A stretch of DNA of 64,000 bases from Anniella stebbinsi (GCA_029215795.1 JARDYH010000002.1:9231001-9295000), one strand, 5' to 3'. Shown: positions 30,713 through 41,760, counted from the stretch's first letter. Translations and numbers: made by a program. The notes: generated by a model from the letters alone, not told the origin.

Positions 30713-31267
30713 TGTTGGTAATGTTGAGGATGGAAGCAAAGGGCCAAACGCTGCAAGTGTTTGTGTTAGCTCTTGGTGCAATAGTAATCCCAGAAGCAGA
30801 AGGAATACTCCAATATATATACAGCACAACGGTTTTCCATCAGATATGTACACAGTCCTTTACACAATACTCCTCACGTCCAAATACGTCTAGTCCGACC
30901 TCCACTCTCCAACCAAGCCATACAAATAAGACTTACTTTATGTTTCTCATATCATCTCATCCCTGCTTAATCTATCTTATCTGTGCTGGTACTTAGCAAT
31001 AATTAGGCTGACCTTTCCAGTACTGTACATACTCCCTCAACCATCATTGCTTGCAGCTGGCTGTGTCCTTCAGACTCTATCAAAATTTTCCTCCAATCCA
31101 CTTGGTCTCTGGAATTTTCCCCCAACAGGTAACCCTTTCCAACAACCAGGGAGACCTGCATCTAATTCCTAACCCAGAGGCAGGCAACCTGTGGCCCTTG
31201 TGACCTTATCCCACAGGAGTATTTTCTCCCTTCTCTGTAATGGTGGCCTTGCATTACGAGGGCATTT
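30713..31267. other. Unassigned DNA
   Basis: No repeat recognised. The part 30713-31000 is unique with several CpGs (CTCACGTCC, ATACGTCTAGTCCGACC). Confidence 0.4.
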
Positions 31268-31731
31268 AAGACCCTGATTGGCCGGGGGGGAGGCAAAGCA
31301 CACTTTCTGGAGTCTCCGGAAAGTACGCAATTCCCCCGGCCTCACTAACAGTGTGTCCAGGGGAATTGCGCACTTTCTGAAGGCCCCAGAAAGCATGCTT
31401 TGCCAAGGGCTCAGGAAGCTTGTAGCTGGGCCGTGAGAGCGGGGCTTGACAAGCTCACAGGGTGGGACCCAACTGAGCCCTCCAAACTCTAGGTGTACAA
31501 CAGTGCAGATAATAAATGGTTTCAAATCTAATGCGATACAATCAAAAACTAATATCAAACCACCAGGACAAAAAGACAGCAAAGAAAAATTACAAAACAA
31601 GGCTGAAGGATTATACAAATAAAAATGCCTGGGTCAAAAGGTACATCATAACCCAGCTCCAAATGAATTGTGAAGCAGTTGTCAGGATGGTTTTATCAGG
31701 CCAGAGCACCACTACTAGAAACAGTCTCCCT
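31268..31731 (+). repeat. Local duplication Y, probable source copy
   Basis: CTGATTGGCC to GGATTATACAA is the same as 28018-28378; here the sequence goes on with AATAAAAATGCCTGGGTC and continues to CAGTCTCCCT, a 110-bp stretch missing from the other copy. The extra part reads like an antisense L2 3' region (AATGCCTGGGTC, ATCAGGCCAGAGCACC). Being the longer, and having the PalA target duplication on its right side, it is likely the older copy. Confidence 0.85.
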
Positions 31732-32032
31732 CCAGGTCAGGGCTCACGTAACTTTAACAGTTGTAGAGAAAAGGGAATTTCAGCCAGAGTCATTTGTATG
31801 CGATTAGTTCCTGGTGAAATTCCCTCTTCATCACAACAGTTAAAGTTGCAGGGGCCCTGCCTTCTTTTGTATATGGTCACTCTAGTATAGTGCCTGCAAC
31901 TTTAACTGTTGTGATGAAGAGGGAATTTCACCAGGAACTAATTGCATACAAATAACACTGGCTGAAATCCCCTTTTCTCTACAATTGTTAAAGTTACGTG
32001 AGCCCTGACCTGGATTTTATCTGGTCACCCTA
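31732..32032. mobile_element. PalA copy 10, left end lost
   Basis: Begins at CCAGGTCAGGGCTCACG (the first ~18 bp and the left target duplication are deleted) and ends CTGGTCACCCTA. Right flank ACATAGAG (32033-32040). The lost left duplication is preserved in the duplicate at 28.4 kb. Confidence 0.9.
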
Positions 32033-32040
32033 ACATAGAG

Positions 32041-32345
32041 GGCGTCCAATAAGGGCAGTGCTTGAAATAACATCTCAGGAGAAGATTCTTAAGACACCGG
32101 CGGGGTAGTATGGGAAGAGGTTTCCCTTCAGGTCTTTAGGTCCCGAGCCGTTGAGAGGGCCATCCAGGAAACCACCAAATGACTGGTAGTTGTGGGTAAG
32201 AGGGCGGGGCCAGGGGAAGGGGGTGTCGCCATCTGGGGAACGCTGGAGGGCTGGATTGGGACCTACTGTAGTCCGGATTTGGCCCGAGGGCCTGAGGTAC
32301 AAGACGCCTGCTGTGCAAGGTACATATTCCCTCCCCCTCCCTGCC
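32041..32345. repeat. Old GC-rich repeat J, fragment (candidate)
   Basis: CATCCAGGAAACCACCAAAT, GCCAGGGGAAGGGGGTG and CGCCATCTGGGGAACGC correspond in order to GGCCAGGAAACCGCCAAAC and GTGACCATCTGGGAAAC at 43.45-43.53 kb. Confidence 0.45.
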
Positions 32346-32471
32346 ATGTATTCAGCGGTCTGGCAATTATTTAAGCCATTCTATAGGCCAGATGCCACTT
32401 GCTTTGAAATCTCTCCAATGGATTTTTAATCTGAAAAATCTACATTTGTGTTCTCCTTCCCTCTCATCCTG

Positions 32472-32512
<41 letters not shown>

Positions 32513-33225
32513 ACACTTTTCAATGCTTTGCACAGCTGTGCAGAGCTAATGACATCCTTGTTTGTTCTGTTGCGTATTTGACACAGGCTCTAAAGTTTCA
32601 CGATCCAAGCGATCCATTCCTGTGGTTCCAGGTAGTCCTTTAATAATGTCTGGCTGCCTTTCTTCCCTTTTTTCTTTCTTTTAAACTATTATCTACACAA
32701 ACACACACACTTCTTCAAAAGTTTGCAGACACCATCACTGTGCAAAGGGGCACACAGTTTATGAGTTGCAACTTGCCTTTATCTCTCTACTATACAGAGA
32801 GAGAGAGAAAGAGAGAGGATTTGCTTTCATGGCCAACAGCTGCCTTCCTCTTCCAAGGATCATTGGCACATGCTAAAGGAAGTGTAATCCCACATCTGGC
32901 AAGATGGTTGGTTGGTGACATCATGTAGTAAACACCAGCTTGACTTGACAGTCTATCTGGCTTCATAGACCACCAAGTGTTTATCCATCTCTGAACTTGC
33001 GAGGAGGGGTGCAAAATGGGGGGAGTTAGTGGGAATGTCAGGGAAGAATTTTCAAGGGGGAGGGGGTAGCTGTCACTTGAATATTTCTTTCATTTCGTGA
33101 GATAAGAGCACCATGACCTAAAAGACTGCCTCTTCCCCTCTGGCTGCCACGATTTTTAAATCTGACTGAGGACTAATTAGGGATATATGAGAAATTCCTT
33201 TCAATTCTTTAAAAAATAAAAAGGA
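32346..33225. other. Unassigned DNA, (CT)n, possible short conserved block
   Basis: (CT)n of about 17 units at 32475-32508. The stretch 32530-32650 (GCAGAGCTAATGACATCC, TGCGTATTTGACACAGG) has a conserved look. 32690-32820 holds (CA)n and (GA)n pieces. The rest is unassigned. Confidence 0.4.
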
Positions 33226-33500
33226 TTTACCCTGTTCACACCTTCAGGACCGAACATGGACACTTTCTATGGTCAGTCTGTACGTTTTCACACTTGCAAT
33301 GTGATTTGTGGCCTGCAGAAGAAATGTTTTTTTCACAACAGGCATATGTTAGAAAATGTTCATGAACAGATGCATACGTTTGAAAAATGTCCATAAATAC
33401 ACTTCAATCAATGAGGGAAAAATGTGTCCGTCTCAAAAATGCGCACAATGAGAACATACATGCGGAAAGATGCACGGATTTTCATGTGGGAAAGGGAAAA
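33226..33500. repeat. Family Q fragment
   Basis: Loosely periodic AT-rich sequence with AAAATGTTCATGAACAG, GAAAAATGTCCATAAATAC, AAAAATGTGTCCGTCTC and AAAAATGCGCACAATG; spacing about 30-37 bp. Confidence 0.5.
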
Positions 33501-33519
33501 AAAACAAAGCTCACAATCT

Positions 33520-34140
33520 ACTTGGCTCAGCAATACTACAAGCGAGAAGGAGCCTGGAATCATTGCAGATCACAAGCTGAATATGAACCAATAGTGTGAC
33601 GTGGCTGCAAAAAAGGCAAATGCTATTTTCGGTTGCATTAATAAAAGTGTAGCTTCCAAATCGCCTGAAGTACTGGTTAGACCATTTCTTGAGTAATGTG
33701 TACAGTTCTGGGCACCACACTTCAAGAAGGATGTAGACAAGATGGAGCATGTTCAGAGGAGGGCAATGAGGATGATCAGGGGTCTGGAAACAAAGCCCTA
33801 TGAGGAGAGACTGAAAGAACTGGGCAGGTTTAGCCTGGAGAAGAGAAGACTGAGGGGAGACATGATAGCACTCTTCAAATACTTGAAAGGTTGTCACACA
33901 GAGGAGGGCCAGGATCTCTTCTTGATCAACCCAGAGTGCAGGATGTGGAATAATGGGGTCAAGTTACAGGAAGCCAGATTCTGGCTGGACAGCAGGAAAA
34001 AACGTCCTGACTGTTAGAGCAGTATGACGATAGAACCAATGACCTGGGGGGTCGTGGGCTCTCCCAGACAAGATGCAGCTGGACAGCCATCTGCCAGAAA
34101 CGCTTGGGTGGATTCCAGCAAAGCTCACGTTCTGCTGTTT
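33520..34140 (+). pseudogene. CR1 LINE reverse transcriptase end, best preserved copy
   Basis: The plus-strand frame 33742-34017 (about 91 codons, no stop) carries [15 protein letters not shown], then [20 protein letters not shown] and [13 protein letters not shown] and LQEARFWLD, the typical CR1 C-terminus. Upstream, 33530-33740 continues the frame with breaks (GTACAGTTCTGGGCACCACA). The 3' tail is truncated after GACAGCCATCTGCC. Not functional. Confidence 0.92.
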
Positions 34141-34494
34141 CACAAATCCCTAGGGCCAATCCGTTGGTATTGCTGGAGATCTACAATCAAATCTATTAAT
34201 GAAGAGGTTTTTTTAAAATTTGTTCAACTTTGAATTCAGCACCAGGAAGAAACACTCCAATTTTGATCAGAGCAGCCATGATGAGTTTAGGGTTTTGTTT
34301 GTTTCTGTTGTTGCTGCTGGGTGGTGTTGTTTGTTTGTTTAAAAAAAACACCTCTTCCCCATGCCCTATTTAAATCTCCTTCCCGTAAAGTTGCTATTAG
34401 GCCTGCAGTGAAAACACCACTGAGCAAATCGCTCCCCACTCAGCACCTGCATGATAGAGGACGTACACTGTGGAGATACAGATCTGGAAGAAAG
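34141..34494. other. Unassigned DNA
   Basis: (GTTT)n near 34325-34340 and A-run; otherwise nothing recognised. Confidence 0.4.
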
Positions 34495-34628
34495 GGCGGG
34501 CGAGAAATTCGTCAGGTTCACATTTCGATACAAACTTGCCAAATTCGCACTTCCCAAATCTAAACACAAGCAGGAATACAGTTTGCCTTCAAAATCCATG
34601 ACCTTTAATATTATTGTTGTGGTTTGTC

Positions 34629-34661
<33 letters not shown>

Positions 34662-34930
34662 TAATAATAATAATAATAAATAATAATAATACATGCAATG
34701 CATACCAAAATAAATTTCCAAAAAATGTGCACAAAATATACTTCCATTTAAAAAATGCACACTGACAATGTGCATATTGTGGGGGAAGGGGAGGAATCCA
34801 CAGAAAAATACTTTATTCCATGAGGAAATCGCTTGAAAAACATCCGTACATCTTCAAAAGTGCACACCGAAATCTGTATACAGAAAACAGTTTCTTTTTG
34901 GATGGACATGTTTCCTCCTTTTTTCACCAC
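34495..34930 (+). repeat. Family Q copy with (AAT)n
   Basis: The order CACATTTCGATACAAACTTG, CAAATTCGCACTTCCC, AAATCTAAACACAAGCA parallels GAACGTACCAAATTTGC, CTGAATCTGAACACAAGCA at 54.25 kb; then (AAT)n at 34627-34690; then short-period units AAAAATGTGCACAAAATA, AAAAAATGCACACTGAC. Class unknown. Confidence 0.6.
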
Positions 34931-34960
34931 TAAGATGCATGGAATGATAACTGATTCAGC

Positions 34961-35280
34961 TAGGCTGACCATATGAAAAGGGGGACAGGGCTCATGTAAC
35001 TTTAACAGTTGTAGAGAAAAGGGAATTTCAGCCAGTGTCATTTGTATGCAATTAGTTCCCGGTGAAATTCCCTCTTCATCACAACAGTTAAAGTTGCAGG
35101 CACTATACTACAGTGACCAGATACAAAAGAAGGCAGGGCCCCTGCAACTTTAACTGTTGTGATGAAGAGGGAATTTCACCAGGAACTAATTGCCTACAAA
35201 TGACACTGGCTGAAATTCCCTTTTCTCTACAACTGTTAAAGTTACATGAGCCCTGTCCTCCTTTTCATATGGTCAGCCTA
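34961..35280. mobile_element. PalA copy 11, intact
   Basis: TAGGCTGACCATATGAAAAG to CATATGGTCAGCCTA with exact 8-bp duplication GATTCAGC (34953-34960, 35281-35288). Spacer CACTATACTACAGTGACC. One of the least decayed copies. Confidence 0.95.
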
Positions 35281-35939
35281 GATTCAGCCCAACACATTTT
35301 AAGTGAGGTTTCCATTAGTGGCATCATCGAACACGCTAGTCTCATGCAGGCATTTGTACTCAGGTCAACCGGGGACGACTTCTCAGTTGTCCTTGGATAA
35401 ATGGCACTGCCCTGGTCCTGATTTTTCCCATGGTCCCTGGATAACCCTGAGGTCCACAGGCAGTGTGGCATGGGCTCCCAGGTCCTCCCTCCTCCCCGCA
35501 AGTAGCGGGGCTCTTCACACGGGCACAGAGCTGCACGGGGTGACTCTGTGCCCATTGAGGGTGGGGGGAGCAATTCGCCATCACTGGGATGGCTGCTGGC
35601 ATTTTTCGGTGCTGAGTTTTGGGTTTATTGTTTGTTTGTTTGTTTGTTTGTTTTACTTACTTTTTCCACAGGATCGGGGCTGTGCAATTACGTGACTGCT
35701 CCTCCTTAAAACACACACATGCCTCACCGGAATGTCCCTCTTGACTTCCAGGATGACACGCTGACATATGGACCCAGGGGGACAATCCTGGAAGCAGGTA
35801 AGCCCAGAATTTCCTGGAAGGCCTGTAGTTGGATCTGCACATTGAGTCTGAAGGTCTGAAATAGTCTGTATAAGCCTGTTCAGCTGAACATGTTTACAGA
35901 GCTTCTGTGATCATGAACCCTGGCTTATCTGGGTTTCCA
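35281..35939. other. Unassigned DNA, GC-rich part
   Basis: 35380-35600 is GC-rich with overlapping open frames of 80-130 codons on both strands and no domain. (GTTT)n at 35628-35652. Nothing recognised. Confidence 0.4.
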
Positions 35940-36590
35940 ATAATAATAATAATAATAATAATAAATTATTTATTTATTTCTTACCCGCCTCTCCTTCAGG
36001 ATCGAGGCGGGAACAACATTGATACAAATGACATAAAATACATAAAACTGATTAAAAACATATAAAATTAATACATTATTAAAATACAGATAAAACTCTT
36101 AAAATTCGACTGGGTAGGCCTGCCGGAAGAGATTGGTTTTTATGGCTTTCTTAAAGTCAAAAAGGGTATTAAGTTGACGAATCTCCTCCGGCAGGCCATT
36201 CCACAGTCTGGGAGCAGCAGAAGAGAGGGTCCTCTGGGTAACAGTTGTTACCCTGGTTTTGGCTGACTGTAGCAAATTCTTCCCAGAGGACCTAAGGGTG
36301 AGGTGCAGATTTTATGGGAGAAGGCAGTCCCGTAGGTAACCTGGACCCAAACCAACACTTTGTACTTCACCCTGAAACTAATGGGCAGCCAGTGGAGTGA
36401 TTTTAAAGCTGGTGTGATATGGTCACCCCTAGGTGTACTGGTGACCAACCTGGCTGCCATATTTTGAACCAGTTGAAGTTTCCGGACTAGGCACAGAGCT
36501 AGCCCTAAGTACAGAGCATTGCAAAAGTCATGTCTCAAAGTTACCAGTGCGTGCACTACCGTTTTTAGGTCTTCCAACTCTATCAAGGCA
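35940..36590 (-). pseudogene. L2 LINE reverse transcriptase end, dead
   Basis: (AAT)n, then ATTTCTTACCCGCCTCTCCT, then the 3' UTR and coding remnant on the minus strand: ALVTLRHDFCNALYLGL, LVRKLQLVQNMAARLV, DHITPALKSLHWLPISFRVK in frame at 36248-36586. About 650 bp, the longest L2 piece here. Confidence 0.92.
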
Positions 36591-37268
36591 GCTCAGTAAA
36601 TTTGTTGAGTTGACCATGCTTACAAGTTCTCTTCTGACCTTCAAGTTCGATGTGCAAAGGTCTACATGGAAGACAGCTGCATGGAGATGCTGGGGGCAGG
36701 GTATATATGTGTGCCCACATCCACATTTTAATCCTACATGCAAGCAGCTGAAAGCCTGCCTAGGGCTTCTGTGTTCTCCACATGCTCTAAAGGGGATTCA
36801 CATGCCCCTCCTCATATGCATAGGGCTCATCCAGATGATGAAAAATCCTGGCCCGATCAGGAATTCCTCTCACCTAGGGGCACCCAAAGCATATACATCA
36901 GTACACAAGTAGGCCCCTTTCACACAGCTACGAAACACATGGATGGTGAGGGGGTTGGCTGAGGTACACAATGTTGGTGGGGATGAGCCTAGCAGTTTTC
37001 AAGGCATGATGGGGTCTTGTGGACCCCCTATGGTGATTGCTCTTTGAACTGAACACTGTGTAACGGAGAACACCAGGGAAAACACAGAAAGTTTTGCTTT
37101 CTGGTGCCCCTCAGAAAGATATTAATCAAAATGCATTGGTCTGAACGAATTATAATGTTGCACAAAATGATAATTTTGTGCATCTCACAAGTTCTAGCTC
37201 TTTTAGTGAATGTGTCGGTACCTTCATTTCTTTTCTCTCTGGAGAGAACCCAAAAGGTAATCCTAGAA
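36591..37268. other. Unassigned DNA
   Basis: No repeat or gene recognised. Confidence 0.4.
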
Positions 37269-37389
37269 CAGGGGTGCCCTCTAGATTTGAACTACAACTC
37301 CCAGAAGCCTCAGCCAGCACGGCCACTATTTAAGGATTACAGGAGTTGTAGTCTAAAACACCTGGAGGGCACCAAGTCGCCTACCTCTG
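37269..37389. mobile_element. PalP copy 3
   Basis: CAGGGGTGCCCTCTAGATTT, GAACTACAACTCCCAGAAGC pairs with AGGAGTTGTAGTC, CACCTGGAGGGCACC. About 120 bp hairpin, hAT-like end CAGGGGTG. Confidence 0.8.
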
Positions 37390-38377
37390 TGGCCTAAGAT
37401 GAAAGCCAGGAAATACTTGATTCAACTTCAGACCAGTGGGAATAAGCTCCCTATCTATCGACATTGGTTATCCTAATAGCAGGGGTAGTCTCTATGGCCA
37501 GCTGAAGGCATTCAAGTCCTAGATTTCTTCTATTAATATGCTGGGTCACAAGACAACAGATTCACCTGGAATAAGTCTCTTTTGCACTGATCATTTTCAA
37601 AGGGAAAATCTGTCCCGAGGCAAAGGAAAATGACCTATCACCTCAGGTCCCATCATACATGATGGACCTGCTGTAGCCATCACTAAGGTTCAGATAACTT
37701 GAGACACTCCTCCAAAAGAAGCAGGCCCCACTTGGGTTTCAGGGTTAAGCAACCGATTCAGCTGCATCACTCCTTCCTACGTTTCATCCATGGAAGAAAA
37801 GCTCTTAAAATTTTCAAACAAGGGGTCTGACCAAGGCATGGCTAAAAACAGGAAGGCATCTATTACATATTGCAATGAATTGGATCAGCCCTGCTTCGAA
37901 AGGGGAAACCAAACAAGCCAAATGGGAGCAAAGGTCTTCATTGCTTTTTTCTTATTCCTATTCTTCTCTTTCTCTCTCTCTGTTTTGCTTCACTTTGTCT
38001 TAATCTACTAGAAAAATATGCCCCGTGCCCCAGTCATAAAAACAAGCTGTTATGAAGTAACCGCATTATAAGTCAAACAGGAAGACAGTAACCAAACAAG
38101 CCCAGCCTGAGAATTTCCCACAAGTGAGCTTCCACAATGTTACTGAATTGTTGACGGAACTGAGGAGGTTTGAGCACAGTTGTATGGGCACCGCGTGACA
38201 CCACCACAGTCCAGCCACCACCCCACCCCACACACCACTTCCAGTGTTTGTTTTTAAATCATTCCAACACACCCTCTGACTGCTCTTATTTACCAGAAAA
38301 AAAGAAATATTATGGTACTAGTTCCCACTAACTCACACTGCCCCAAATTTGGCCAGGGTGTCCCCCATCCTAGTCCA
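37390..38377. other. Unassigned DNA
   Basis: About 990 bp without recognised repeat; (CT)n-like run at 37966-37982. Open frames short and without domain. Confidence 0.4.
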
Positions 38378-38690
38378 TAGGGTGGTCCTATGGAAAGGAG
38401 GACAGGGCTCCTGTATCTTTAACAGTTGTGGTGAAGAGGGAATTCAGCAGGTGTCATTTGTATGCATGCAGCACCTGGTGAAATTCCCTCTTCATCACAA
38501 CAATTTAAGCTGCAGGGGCTATACTAGAGTACCCAGATACAGAAGAGGGCAGGGCTCCTGCAGCTTTAACTGTTGTGATGAAGATGGAATTTCACCAGGT
38601 GCTGTGTGCATACAAATGACATCTGCTGAAATTCCCTCTGCTATACAACTAAAAGATACAGGAGCCCTGTCCTCCTGTCCACATGGTCAC
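38378..38690. mobile_element. PalA copy 12 (older subfamily)
   Basis: TAGGGTGGTCCTATGGAAAG to CACATGGTCAC, last bases replaced by the next copy. CTCCTGTATC subfamily with a shortened right arm (ACAACTAAAAGATACAGG). Confidence 0.88.
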
Positions 38691-39010
38691 TAGGGTGACC
38701 AGATAAAATCCAGGTCAGGGCTCATGTAACTTTAACAGTTGTAGAGAAAAGGGAATTTCAGCCAGTGTCATTTGTATGCAATTAGTTCCTGGTGAAATCC
38801 CCTCTTCATCACAACGGCTAAAGGTGCATGCACTATACTCGAGTGACCATATACAAAAGAAGGCAGGGCCCCTGCAACTTTAACAGTTGTGATGAAGAGG
38901 GGATTTAATCAGGAACTAATTGCCTACAAATGACACTGGCTGAAATTCCCTTTTCTCTACAACTGTTAAAGTTACATGAGCCCTGACCTGGATTTTATCT
39001 GGTCAGCCTA
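38691..39010. mobile_element. PalA copy 13, abutting copy 12
   Basis: TAGGGTGACCAGATAAAATC to CTGGTCAGCCTA, CTCATGTAAC subfamily. It begins exactly where copy 12 loses its end and lacks a target duplication, as if two PalA elements had been joined through their termini. Spacer CACTATACTCGAGTGACC. Confidence 0.9.
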
Positions 39011-39459
39011 CCCTATTAACAATCATCTCTCGGAAGCCTGTACCCTGCTCAGCTTCCTACAATTCCTACATCAACACCCAGTATCATGAAGTAATTCCTC
39101 CCATAGGGCTTTGCAGCTCTGGAAGTGCAGGCAGCCTGGGAGTCTAGGAATAATTAGGTAAGCTCAAAAACACCACAAAAAGAGATTATAAAACTCCCTG
39201 AGAGTTAGGTAAAACAATGGAAGCCTCTTTCATGGGGGAAGAAAAATTTAGGGTTCTAGACAAAACACTGCCCCCCCCCTCGCACCTGCATGTGGAGGAT
39301 GCACACTGGGAGCCAGCCTACCAACACAGTTAATGTTTAAGCACAGAAGAAGAAGAAAAAGCCTAAAAACAAAACAGACCTTTCAAAGTGTGGTGGAAGT
39401 GGTTTGAACACACATTCAAGGTCCTGAAAATAAGGGCCTTAGAATGCAGTAAATGTGTG
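39011..39459. other. Unassigned DNA
   Basis: No feature recognised. Confidence 0.4.
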
Positions 39460-40050
39460 TCATAGAATCATAGAATGGTAGAGTTGGAAGGGGCCTCTAA
39501 GGCCATTGAGTCCAAACCCCTGCTCAATGCAGGAATCCACATTAAAGCATACCTGACAGACAGCTGAATGCCTCCAGTGTCGGAGAGCTTGGTCATTGGT
39601 CCCATTGTCATACTGCTCTAACAGTCAGGAAGTTTTTCCTGATGTCCAGCCGGAATCTGGCTTCCTGTAACTTGAGCCCATTATTCCGCGTCCTGCATTC
39701 TGGGTTGATCGAGAAGAGATCCTGGCCCTCCTCCGTGTGACAACCTTTCAAGTATTTGAAGAGTGCTAACATGTCTCCCCTCAGTCTTCTCTTCCCCAGG
39801 CTATACATGCCCAGTTCTTTCAGTCTTTCCTCATAGGGCTTTGTTTCCAGACCCAGCCCTGATCATCCTTTTTGCCCTCCTCTGAACCCCCTCCAGCTTG
39901 TCTGCATCCTTCTTGGTGACCAGAAATGGACACAATACCCAAGATGAGGCCTAACCAGTGCTGAATAGAGGGGAAGCAGTACCTCGCATGATTTGGAAGC
40001 TATATTTCTATTCATGCAGCACAATGGAGTGTATTGGGCTTGTAATATGA
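39460..40050 (-). pseudogene. CR1 LINE 3' end, dead
   Basis: The plus strand starts with the tail complement ATAGAATCATAGAATGGTAG, AGAGTTGGAAGGGGCCTCTA. The minus-strand frame 39608-39808 reads [57 protein letters not shown]. It goes on to VQRGQKG-like and [12 protein letters not shown] codons up to 40050. About 590 bp. Confidence 0.93.
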
Positions 40051-40794
40051 CCCTTAGCTTTAGTGCCCCCACATCAGTGCCTGCCCCCCCCCCCAGTAAG
40101 CTTACCTGGAAATAGCAGTGGGCAGCAGCAGCAGGCAGCAGCAGCACTCCACTTGGCAATGGGAGTCCACACTTTAATTCCCACAATGCCCCTGTTGTGG
40201 CATCAGTCCAAGGCATTGTGGGAAATCAAAGCAGAAACTCCCAGATGCAGCCTCCAGCTCTGTTTTATGCACAAAGGGAAAAAGGGGTTGGGTAGGCAGG
40301 CTCTGGGATTCTGAGGTCCCAACAACCCTCTAAGGTTGCTGTGTGCTAACACGGGGCCTAAAGTTTAGCATGAGAATTGGGGCATTGCAAGCAATCAACG
40401 GGGGGAGGGGGAGAATCAACCATCCATTGTGTTGATTATTGTGTCATGGGTGGTGGGGGGGGACACACAACTCACAGTATGTTATTTTGTCGATTTAAAC
40501 AACGAAGAAAAACAATGGGCTGCTCAATTACTTATCTTGTCCCCCATTGATTAAAATGTCGTGTGACGGGCCCCGTTGTTGAATCCCCCTCTTCAAGTGT
40601 ACTATTCCAGCAGATCATCGAGTTCTCCGGCAGGAGCAGCTGAAAGCACCCGGCCACTCTTATACAGCCAGCAGAACTTCCAATGCATGATGGGATAGGG
40701 CTGGCAGGACTGAGGGAGGAGGGGGGAGGAGCACCATCAGCCCAGAAAGATGCCAGGAGTTTCAGCCGCATGATGGGGGGAGGAGCAACACATT
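40051..40794. repeat. GC-rich DNA and PalD-like motifs
   Basis: 40051-40370 is unassigned, with CAGCAGCAGCAGGCAGCAGC near 40125. 40380-40570 repeats PalD-type phrases (GTTGATTATTGTGTCATGG, CGTGTGACGGGCC) and may be the interior of a larger PalD relative that surrounds copy 2; its partner end may be ATGCCGTCCGAACGCAGCC at 41089-41106. Confidence 0.4.
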
Positions 40795-41021
40795 GGCTCA
40801 ATTCGGACGACACAATAAACAACTGGTGTGGGGGAAACAATCGTCAGTTGTTTTGACTATTGTGTCATCCGAATGCTGCCATAGTCAACTCAGCGCTGAT
40901 CCTCATCCACACCACAGTTGATTATTTATTACCATGTTGTGTGGGGAGTGCCCCCTAGGGTTAGCGTGAGGGTTAGGGTTAGTCAACCCACCATTGACTA
41001 TCGTGTCGTCTGAATTGAGCC
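40795..41021 (+). mobile_element. PalD copy 2
   Basis: GGCTCAATTCGGACGACAC to GTGTCGTCTGAATTGAGCC. Interior as in copy 1 (reverse orientation). A stretch of three to four TTAGGG-like units, AGGGTTAGCGTGAGGGTTAG, lies at 40957-40982 and is absent from copy 1. Confidence 0.85.
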
Positions 41022-41118
41022 ACTGTGTGGCAAGCACTGGGAAAATAATGCACGATGAGTGTGCTATTCCCCCCTCCATTGTCTAATATGCCGTCCGAAC
41101 GCAGCCTATGTCCTAGCA

Positions 41119-41253
41119 CAGGGGTGGGCAAAAGGCAGATACCCAGATGTTTGGGCTTCAACTCCCAGAAGTCATTGCCAGCATGGCCAATGCTTGAGAA
41201 TGCTGGGAGTTGCAATTCAAAGACCCTGGAGATCTACTTTATGCCCACCCCTG
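41119..41253. mobile_element. PalP copy 4, with full ends
   Basis: CAGGGGTGGGCAAAAGGC to TTATGCCCACCCCTG: a perfect 11-bp TIR with the CA..TG ends usual in hAT elements. Arms GGGCTTCAACTCCCAGAAG and TGCTGGGAGTTGCAATTCAA pair around the centre near 41188. Confidence 0.85.
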
Positions 41254-41429
41254 TTTCTGCCTTGTTTCACCAGTCAGAGTCAGTTGGCTAGGAAGAATTC
41301 TTACATCTGTACACGGGGTCAAACTAGATGACCTCTAGGTATCCTCCATCCCCTGCAGTTCTGTCATTCTGAAAAACCAGCACCTGGGTGGGGGAGTTAC
41401 CTTGAGTGGCTGTCCTCTCCCTGCACTCC

Positions 41430-41760
41430 TCCGTATTTCTCCAGCTGCGCCTAGTAAGACACACTATTATGCAGCGGCAAATTAACACATGGGGAGCCTT
41501 TGTCATTAAAGAAATACAAGCTCGTTTGTTTTATTATTGCTGGCAAGAGAGCCACGTTTGCAGCACAAACAGCAATGCAATTATCTGAGGTGATATTCCT
41601 CCATGTGGCGCGGTTCTAACTCACAGTAGCCTGGATTCAGAAACTGGGGTAATGTTTGCATTTTAAGTCCTCGGGGAACGAAACTTCTTCAAAGCTCCTC
41701 AGTTAGCCATGCAAGCTAACTATAAAGTTAAATAAATGCAGCCCATCAATTTTTCAGTCA
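41430..41760. promoter_or_regulatory. Candidate conserved noncoding element
   Basis: Unique DNA: GCAGCGGCAAATTAACACAT, GCCTTTGTCATTAAAG, TTTTATTATTGCTGGC, GCAATGCAATTATCTGAGG, GCATTTTAAGTCCTCGGGG. Cores for homeodomain factors and kept CpGs are frequent. A strong candidate by appearance. Confidence 0.4.

Noticed and set aside
36547..36912. 121-codon plus-strand open frame
   Set aside because: It begins in antisense L2 sequence and continues in unassigned DNA; no homology recognised.
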